DNA of 44,442 bases from JBASRP01 sp044866075 (GTDB lineage Bacteria; Actinomycetota; AC-67), in the NCBI GenBank assembly GCA_044866075.1, contig JBIOTQ010000002.1:1-44442 (forward strand). The letters run 5' to 3'. Shown piece by piece: positions 39,524-44,442 of this stretch. Numbering within the stretch: the first letter of the stretch is position 1; the number at the start of each line of letters is the position of its first letter. A program made the translations under genes and the position numbers. The notes under the pieces are model-generated. The model searched no databases. It was given only the letters and a program-made list of their open reading frames with translations, and was not told the DNA's origin.

Positions 39524-40768
39524 TCAGGCGATCGCGAGACGCCTTTCCGCCGGCCGGCCGGAGGAGAATCGATCGGCTGCCGCGACGTGCCACGCTTCCG
39601 TGATCTCTGCCAGCCGGTCGACGGTCAGATCCTCCGCCGTCTTAGCGCCCGACTCGATCAGCCGTGTGCGGAGGACGGGGTCGCGAGCGAGCCGCTCGAC
39701 GGCGGCGGCGAGCGCGGCCGGATCCTCCGGCGGGATGCGCAGGCAGTTCACCTCGCCGACGAGGAACTCGCCGGATCCTCCGGTCCCCGTTGCGACGACG
39801 GGCGTTCGGCACGCCATCGCCTCGACCGGCACGAGCCCGAATGGTTCGGGCCAGATCGTCGGAAACACGAGCACGTCGGCGTCGACGTAGAGGTCGCGGA
39901 GCGCCGCACGCTCGGTCACATCGAACCGGACGCGACCGTCGAGGCCGAGCGCGCGCACGCGGTCGCGCAAGTCCGCGAGGTACGCTTCATCGCCGCGCCC
40001 GACGACGTCGAGCGTCGCCTCCGCCGGTAGCCTCGCCAGCGCCTCGACGGCGATGTGGATCCCCTTGCGGTCGTCGATGCGTCCGACGGACAGCAGCCGC
40101 CATCGCCACGGGCGGTCCGTGGTCGAAGGCGGCGAAAAGTCCTTCACCTCGATCCCCGTGTAGACCACTGCGCTCATCCGCGGCCGCCACCGCGAAGCCG
40201 TCTCCACCCGACTGCGGATCATGTCGCTGTTGTAGAGGAAGACCGCGTGACGTCCGAGGTCGGCCAGCGTCGTCGGCAGACCTGTCAACCGGCGAGCGGC
40301 GGCGCCGATGCGCGGGCGGTCGAGGAACAGACGAGACCACGCATCCATCCGCAGGCCGTACAGTGGCCATTCGTCACACACGTTGAGCACGAGCGGGATC
40401 GCGCGCTCGACCACGGTCGTGAGGAGCCCGAGAGACATCGCGCCCATGTTCCATGCAGAGACGACGTCCGGGCGGACGCGCCCGAGCACATCGGCGAGGA
40501 CCGACTGGTTGTGGCGTTCCATCGCCGCGCGCCGCGGGATCGACGGGTTCACGATGCGATGGTCCTCCCAGTAGAAGAGCAGATCGCGCAGAACTCCGTC
40601 GGCGCGTTCGTTCGGCGGGTCCTCCACCCCGGGGACGCGCATCGTCGTCGTGAGGATCGTGACGTCGTGGCCGTGGTGCCGCATCCGCTCGACGACGTCG
40701 CGACACGACAGCTCGTAGCCGCCGTAGTGATGCGGCGGGTACATGTTCTGAAGGACGAGGACGCGCAT
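39524..40768 (-). CDS. Glycosyltransferase family 4
   Basis: A 414-residue GT-B fold enzyme. N-terminal domain: VLVLQNMYPPHHYGGYE (glycine-rich loop). C-terminal domain: SVGRIDDRKGIHIAVEAL and the sugar-nucleotide motif FPTIWPEPFGLVPVEAMAC with the E-x7-E pair. It should transfer a sugar with retention of configuration. A TACACT box on the minus strand (40806-40811) lies about 37 bases upstream of ATG 40768. It diverges from the family 2 enzyme. Confidence 0.9.
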   Translation of the reverse strand: MRVLVLQNMYPPHHYGGYELSCRDVVERMRHHGHDVTILTTTMRVPGVEDPPNERADGVLRDLLFYWEDHRIVNPSIPRRAAMERHNQSVLADVLGRVRPDVVSAWNMGAMSLGLLTTVVERAIPLVLNVCDEWPLYGLRMDAWSRLFLDRPRIGAAARRLTGLPTTLADLGRHAVFLYNSDMIRSRVETASRWRPRMSAVVYTGIEVKDFSPPSTTDRPWRWRLLSVGRIDDRKGIHIAVEALARLPAEATLDVVGRGDEAYLADLRDRVRALGLDGRVRFDVTERAALRDLYVDADVLVFPTIWPEPFGLVPVEAMACRTPVVATGTGGSGEFLVGEVNCLRIPPEDPAALAAAVERLARDPVLRTRLIESGAKTAEDLTVDRLAEITEAWHVAAADRFSSGRPAERRLAIA

Positions 40769-40805
40769 GGTGGAACGGCCTGCGTGGGCGGAGGATGACC
40801 GGGCG

Positions 40806-40811
40806 AGTGTA
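40806..40811 (-). promoter_or_regulatory. -10 box TACACT of the family 4 glycosyltransferase gene
   Basis: TTGCTACACT on the minus strand; transcription would start near 40799 with a leader of about 30 bases. Confidence 0.35.
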
Positions 40812-40844
40812 GCAAGGGTCCGAGCATCCTCCGGGGGTCCCCGG

Positions 40845-40850
40845 TACGCT
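40845..40850 (+). promoter_or_regulatory. -10 box TACGCT, leaderless start at 40861
   Basis: The box lies ten bases before the ATG of the family 2 glycosyltransferase. Confidence 0.45.
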
Positions 40851-40860
40851 GGCGGACCCG

Positions 40861-41850
40861 ATGAAAAGTGGGAAGAACGGTGTTCCGCGCATCTCCGTGA
40901 TCGTCCCCGTGAAAGACCGCCGCGATCTGCTGCGGCAGCTCCTCGGTGCGCTGGAGGCGCAGACGTACCGCGATTTCGAAGTCGTCATCGTCGACGACGG
41001 CTCCACCGACGGATCCGCCGAGGAGGCTTTCGCGCTCGCCGCGCGCGGGCTCCCCGTGCGCGTGGAACGAACGAGCGGCGTGGGAGCGGTCGAAGCAAGG
41101 ACGCTCGGCGTGGCGTCCTCTCGAGGCGCCTTCCTTGCGTTCACCGACAGCGACTGCGTTCCGGAGAGAACGTGGCTCGCCGAAGGCGTCGCTGCGCTCG
41201 AAGGGGGAGCCGACATGGCGGCCGGCGCGACCGTCCCCGTCCGGCAACCGCTCGCGCTGGAGCGGACGGTCTGGGAGGACTTCGAGGACGGCCTGTACGC
41301 GAGCTGCAACGTCTTCTATCGCCGCGCGGCGTACGACGCGGCCGGAGGGTTCGCCGACGCCGCCCGCCGGCTCGGGTTCCGGCGGAACCGCTTCGGGCGG
41401 CGGCTCGGGTTCGGCGAGGACACGCTCCTCGCCTGGCGCATCAGGCGATCCGGCCGCACCGAGTTCGTCCCGACGGCGGTCGTCCGGCACGAGGTCCTGC
41501 AACCGTCGCTTCCGGAGCTGCTCCGGCGCGCGTGGCAGACGGCGGGATTCCCGGGCCTCGTACGGGACGTCCCGGAGCTTCGCGGAACGCTCCTTCGGGG
41601 TCGTGTGTGGCTCGGGACGCGCCGGGTGCCCCTCTACGGGCTCGTCGTGGCCGCCGCTCTGCCGTGGCGGCGATGGCTCGTGCCGGCGGCGGGAGTCGTA
41701 TGGGTCGCGGCGCGCGCGCGCGACGCGTGGCGCGCGCCCGGTTCGCGGAAACGACGGCTCGCCGCGGTGCCGATCGAGATGACGGTCGACGTGGTGACGG
41801 CGATCGCGATCATCGCGGCCGACGTCCGCGCGCGAACGGTCGTTCTCTGA
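40861..41850 (+). CDS. Glycosyltransferase family 2
   Basis: A 329-residue GT-A enzyme. SVIVPVKDRRDLLRQLL begins the domain, VVIVDDGSTDGS binds the nucleotide, AFTDSDCVPE is the metal-binding DxD region, and GFGEDTLLAWRIRRSG carries the catalytic ED. A C-terminal region has two hydrophobic segments (LYGLVVAAALPW and LVPAAGVVWVAARA), so it is probably membrane-associated. It adds a sugar with inversion; acceptor unknown. Confidence 0.9.
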   Translation: MKSGKNGVPRISVIVPVKDRRDLLRQLLGALEAQTYRDFEVVIVDDGSTDGSAEEAFALAARGLPVRVERTSGVGAVEARTLGVASSRGAFLAFTDSDCVPERTWLAEGVAALEGGADMAAGATVPVRQPLALERTVWEDFEDGLYASCNVFYRRAAYDAAGGFADAARRLGFRRNRFGRRLGFGEDTLLAWRIRRSGRTEFVPTAVVRHEVLQPSLPELLRRAWQTAGFPGLVRDVPELRGTLLRGRVWLGTRRVPLYGLVVAAALPWRRWLVPAAGVVWVAARARDAWRAPGSRKRRLAAVPIEMTVDVVTAIAIIAADVRARTVVL

Positions 41851-41887
41851 GCGTCGAGCGGTTCACCGGTCGGGCCCGGGCGCGTGG

Positions 41888-42706
41888 TCAGACGCGTGGC
41901 CGAGCCAACAGGGCCGCGTGGGGCACACCCGTGCCGCCGCAGACGGCCCGCTGGAGGGCCGTGTCGAACAGCGCGCGTGGCGTGCGGTGTGCAGGCGGAG
42001 GGTGCGAGACGCCGAACGGCTCGACGTACGGACGCGTCGCGCGCAGGATCTCGAAGCCGGCGGCGAAGACCATCCGGCGGTGGCCCGCGAGGTTGGGGAC
42101 GAACCATTGGCAGAGCGGGCCGCTGCCGTTCAACACGTGGACGGGCGTGCGCCGATGCCGGACGGACATCCATAGATCGATCTGCTCGATGCTCATGAAC
42201 TCGCCGCCGCAGACGGTGCGGATGGCCTCGAGCGCGCCAAGCGGGTCCCGCAGGTGCAGCATGAGGCTGCCGCACGTGACGACGTCGAACATCCCCATGA
42301 GCGCGGGAGAAAGGTCGTACGCGCTCACGGCCTTGCGCTCGACCTTCGATCCCAAAGCGTCCTTCGCTATGCGGAAGCCGCGGCCTTTCTCCGGCCCGGC
42401 GAGCTTCGCGAGGTTCTCGCCGCCCGTCGCGCGCACGTCGGGCGGCCAATCCCATTCGTTGTGGTCGTCGATGTCGATCGCGACGACCTCGGCCGCGCCG
42501 CGCCGCTCCATCTCGAAGGCGAGGAACCCGTCGTACGTGCCGACGTCGAGACACCGTTTGCCGCGCACGTCCGGCCACGGCAGACGGTCGACGACCGGCC
42601 GGAGGTCGAACCAGCCCGGCGTGACGACTCCCGGCGCGAGCTCGATCGTGTGATACCAGAGATGCGAATCGATGATGTGGCGGATGTCGGCCTGTCTCTC
42701 GGACAT
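41888..42706 (-). CDS. Methyltransferase of the DUF1698/CmoB-like group
   Basis: A 272-residue class I methyltransferase. WYHTIELAPGVVTPGWFDLR and GKRCLDVGTYDGFLAFEMERRGAAEV follow the pattern of CmoB-like (DUF1698) proteins, and TCGSLMLHLRDPLGALEAIR is the post-I region. In glycan loci such proteins usually methylate sugars and are not tRNA enzymes; the residues that bind carboxy-SAM in true CmoB cannot be confirmed here. It diverges from the sulfotransferase at 42754. Confidence 0.83.
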   Translation of the reverse strand: MSERQADIRHIIDSHLWYHTIELAPGVVTPGWFDLRPVVDRLPWPDVRGKRCLDVGTYDGFLAFEMERRGAAEVVAIDIDDHNEWDWPPDVRATGGENLAKLAGPEKGRGFRIAKDALGSKVERKAVSAYDLSPALMGMFDVVTCGSLMLHLRDPLGALEAIRTVCGGEFMSIEQIDLWMSVRHRRTPVHVLNGSGPLCQWFVPNLAGHRRMVFAAGFEILRATRPYVEPFGVSHPPPAHRTPRALFDTALQRAVCGGTGVPHAALLARPRV

Positions 42707-42753
42707 GGGCTCTTGTGGCGGGTCGGGAGTCTGGGCCGGAAGATGATACCCGC

Positions 42754-43413
42754 ATGAGCCTGCGGGTCATAGGTGCCGGTGTCGGACGAACCGGGTCGAC
42801 GTCGCTGAAGCTCGCGCTCGAGAAGCTGCTCGGCGGGCGCTGCTACCACATGTACGAGGTGTTCCGTCATCCCCATCACGTGCCGATCTGGCACGAGGCG
42901 GTGCGCGGCCGTCCTCCCTCCGATTGGGACGTCATCTACGGCGAGTTCGTCGCCGCTGTCGACTGGCCGACCGCCGCCTTCTGGCGTCCCTTGATGGAGG
43001 CCTACCCGGATGCGCTCGTCATCCTGTCCCTTCGAACCGACGCAGAGGAGTGGTTCGCAAGCGCCGGATCCACCATCGGCAAGATGATGGAGCGGCGGCC
43101 GGAGCGGCGGCTCAAGCAGTGGCACGCGATGGCCACCGACCTGCTGCGGACGACGTTCACGTCCGTTCCGTTCGAACACGACGCGGCGACGTCGGCGTAT
43201 GAGCGGCACAACGCCGCGGTTCGGGACGGCGTTCCCGCGGCGCGGCTGCTCGAGTGGCACGTAGCGGACGGGTGGGCGCCGTTGTGCGAGCGCTTGAGGC
43301 TGCCGGTGCCGGACGAGCCGTTCCCGCGCACGAACACGAAGGACGAGTTCCTCGCATTCCTCGATGGGATAGACGAACGTCGGTCGTGGCGACGGAGGTT
43401 TCGCCGGCGATAG
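42754..43413 (+). CDS. Sulfotransferase family protein (Sulfotransfer_4 type)
   Basis: A 219-residue P-loop protein. VIGAGVGRTGSTSLKLALEKL is the phosphate-binding loop, and DALVILSLRTDAEEWFASAGSTI corresponds to the RDPxxWxxS region of the Sulfotransfer_4 family. The C-terminus is very basic (RRSWRRRFRRR). The ATG at 42754 follows a GATGAT element by six bases. It is the third sulfotransferase-type gene in this locus and belongs to a different subfamily than the other two. Confidence 0.85.
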   Translation: MSLRVIGAGVGRTGSTSLKLALEKLLGGRCYHMYEVFRHPHHVPIWHEAVRGRPPSDWDVIYGEFVAAVDWPTAAFWRPLMEAYPDALVILSLRTDAEEWFASAGSTIGKMMERRPERRLKQWHAMATDLLRTTFTSVPFEHDAATSAYERHNAAVRDGVPAARLLEWHVADGWAPLCERLRLPVPDEPFPRTNTKDEFLAFLDGIDERRSWRRRFRRR

Positions 43414-43419
43414 TCGCGA

Positions 43420-44226
43420 TCAGACGGGCGGCGCGCGGTACGCGAACGCGTCGGGCCAGAGACTGACGACCCGGTATCCCTCCCGCGAGAAGCGCGCGAC
43501 CGTCTCGCGATAGTGCGCGATGCCGAGATGCTTGGACTCGAACACGACGAACGTCGGCGCCCACGCCGCGGCGAGGGGGACCTGGCGAAGGATCTCGTAA
43601 TCGAATCCCTCGGCATCAGTCAGCAGGAGATCGAGCCTCGACACCCCGTAGCGATCGATGAGCGTCGAGAGGCGGAGGCATTCCACGTCGACCGTCACGA
43701 TCCGGTCGTCGAGGTCGGGGAGCGCGTACGCGTGCCGGAGCACGACGTCCCGGTCGAGCGAAGCGATCTGCGTGGCCCATTCCGGGTCGTCGGATCGCGG
43801 CTGGACGACGAACATCGGGATCCGGCCGTCCTCGTGGCCGATGGCGACATTGGCGAATTCAAGGCCGGGCACGTCGCGGTAGTTCGCAACGAGCTGGTCG
43901 AACAGATGGGGGAGCGGCTCGACGAGGACGCCGCTCCATCCGCGGGCGCGAACGGTGTCGTGGATGGGATCGTTGATGCGTCCCTCGTTCGCGCCGATCT
44001 GCAGGAAGCGCATCGGTCGGGACGAGCGACGCCCGATCTCGCGGACGACGCTCGCCGCGTCGGAGGCGCACAGACGCACCCACGCCTCCCAGGGCAGCCG
44101 GTCGGCGAACCACCGCACGGCGGCGATGCGCGGGCGAACTTGGTAACGAAGACGGATGCCGGCGCGGAACCGTGCCCGCCGGAGTCGGTCGGCGAAGCCG
44201 GCGACCCTCGTGCCGGCGTCAGCCAT
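43420..44226 (-). CDS. FkbM family methyltransferase
   Basis: A 268-residue FkbM-type methyltransferase. MRFLQIGANEGRINDPIH is motif I, VLVEPLPHLFDQLVANY binds the cofactor, and VDVECLRLSTLIDRYGVSRLDLLLTDAEGFDYEIL is the diagnostic FkbM block. Members O-methylate sugars and secondary metabolites. It follows the partial glycosyltransferase by 15 bases on the same strand, so they are co-transcribed. It faces the sulfotransferase gene with a six-base gap. Confidence 0.9.
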   Translation of the reverse strand: MADAGTRVAGFADRLRRARFRAGIRLRYQVRPRIAAVRWFADRLPWEAWVRLCASDAASVVREIGRRSSRPMRFLQIGANEGRINDPIHDTVRARGWSGVLVEPLPHLFDQLVANYRDVPGLEFANVAIGHEDGRIPMFVVQPRSDDPEWATQIASLDRDVVLRHAYALPDLDDRIVTVDVECLRLSTLIDRYGVSRLDLLLTDAEGFDYEILRQVPLAAAWAPTFVVFESKHLGIAHYRETVARFSREGYRVVSLWPDAFAYRAPPV

Positions 44227-44241
44227 CGCGCGACCCGGCCG

Positions 44242-44442
44242 TCACAGGAAGTCGGCGAGCTCGACGCCGGGGATCGGACCGAGGTCCAGCGATCGCAGGA
44301 CGCGCTGGCTCATCGCCTGCCACGTGTACCGGCGAGAACGCGCCAGCGCCTGCGCTCCCATCGCGCGGGCGGTGGCGGGGTCGGCGAGCCGGCGCATGGC
44401 TGCGTACAGTGCGTCGTCGTCGGACGGGTCGACGCGGATGCC
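44242..44442 (-). CDS. Glycosyltransferase C-terminus, cut by the window edge
   Basis: The last 66 residues of a GT-B (family 4) glycosyltransferase: GIRVDPSDDDALYAAMRRL, then ARAMGAQALARSRRYTWQAM and the stop TGA at 44242-44244. The pattern 'P-D-D ... A-M-x-x-L-x-D-P ... R-A-x-x-Y-x-W' is the usual C-terminal helix set of these enzymes. The rest lies outside the window. Confidence 0.8.
   Translation of the reverse strand, partial: GIRVDPSDDDALYAAMRRLADPATARAMGAQALARSRRYTWQAMSQRVLRSLDLGPIPGVELADFL

Noticed and set aside
1..44442. tRNA, rRNA, CRISPR arrays, insertion sequences or prophage genes
   Set aside because: No regularly spaced repeats, no transposase or phage domains, and no tRNA T-arm plus acceptor pattern were noticed by eye; a covariance-model scan would be decisive.

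Overview
The window is high-GC DNA from an actinomycete-type genome (Actinomycetota), probably a lineage outside the well-studied orders. The markers are a WhiB1-like iron-sulfur regulator, a BldC-like protein, the ClpS plus DUF2017 (AosR-type) pair, a PdtaS-type histidine kinase and a SigR/RsrA pair. Gene content and a 66-residue C-terminal glycosyltransferase fragment at the right edge show that both ends of the window are cut. No rRNA, tRNA, CRISPR array or insertion sequence was recognised.

Layout. (1) 1-6.9 kb: end of a DUF3179 gene, SigR-type sigma factor and its zinc anti-sigma factor, then a region with two membrane HD-GYP-type genes (minus strand) flanked by two tiny paralogous 24-residue peptides that share the C-terminal sequence AGANARW, a BldC-like regulator, and a conserved hypothetical. 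(2) 7-15.2 kb: acyl-CoA metabolism (two crotonases, a carboxyltransferase subunit, a 70-residue biotin carrier, a BKACE enzyme) interleaved with a Phd-winged-helix fusion regulator, ClpS, the DUF2017 protein, PdtaS and an alpha/beta hydrolase. (3) 15.1-22 kb: WhiB1, glycerophosphodiesterase, lipid kinase, a class A penicillin-binding protein with a lipobox, a UGA-containing SelW/Rdx-like selenoprotein, and small membrane or secreted proteins. (4) 22-26 kb: a 1342-residue secreted repeat protein. (5) 26-44.4 kb: a surface-glycan locus with CDP-glucose type nucleotidyltransferase, SDR epimerase/dehydratase, three different sulfotransferases, a sulfatase-like hydrolase, tandem hexapeptide acyltransferases, five methyltransferases and three glycosyltransferases, broken by a few secreted proteins.

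The genes sigR, rsrA, 70-residue biotin carrier, pdtaS, whiB1 and the lipid kinase recall the mycobacterial sigH-rshA-TB7.3-pdtaS-whiB1 neighbourhood, opened up by insertions. Many genes appear to be transcribed without a leader: a TAnnnT -10 box sits 6-10 bases before the start codon of at least 14 genes.

The observations I rate highest are the in-frame UGA selenoprotein with a bacterial SECIS hairpin (19744-19983, minus), the pair of 24-residue peptides around the HD-GYP genes (2002-2076 plus; 4799-4873 minus), and the duplicated rfbF/epimerase junction that brackets a sulfotransferase cassette (26949-27029 and 27988-28068).
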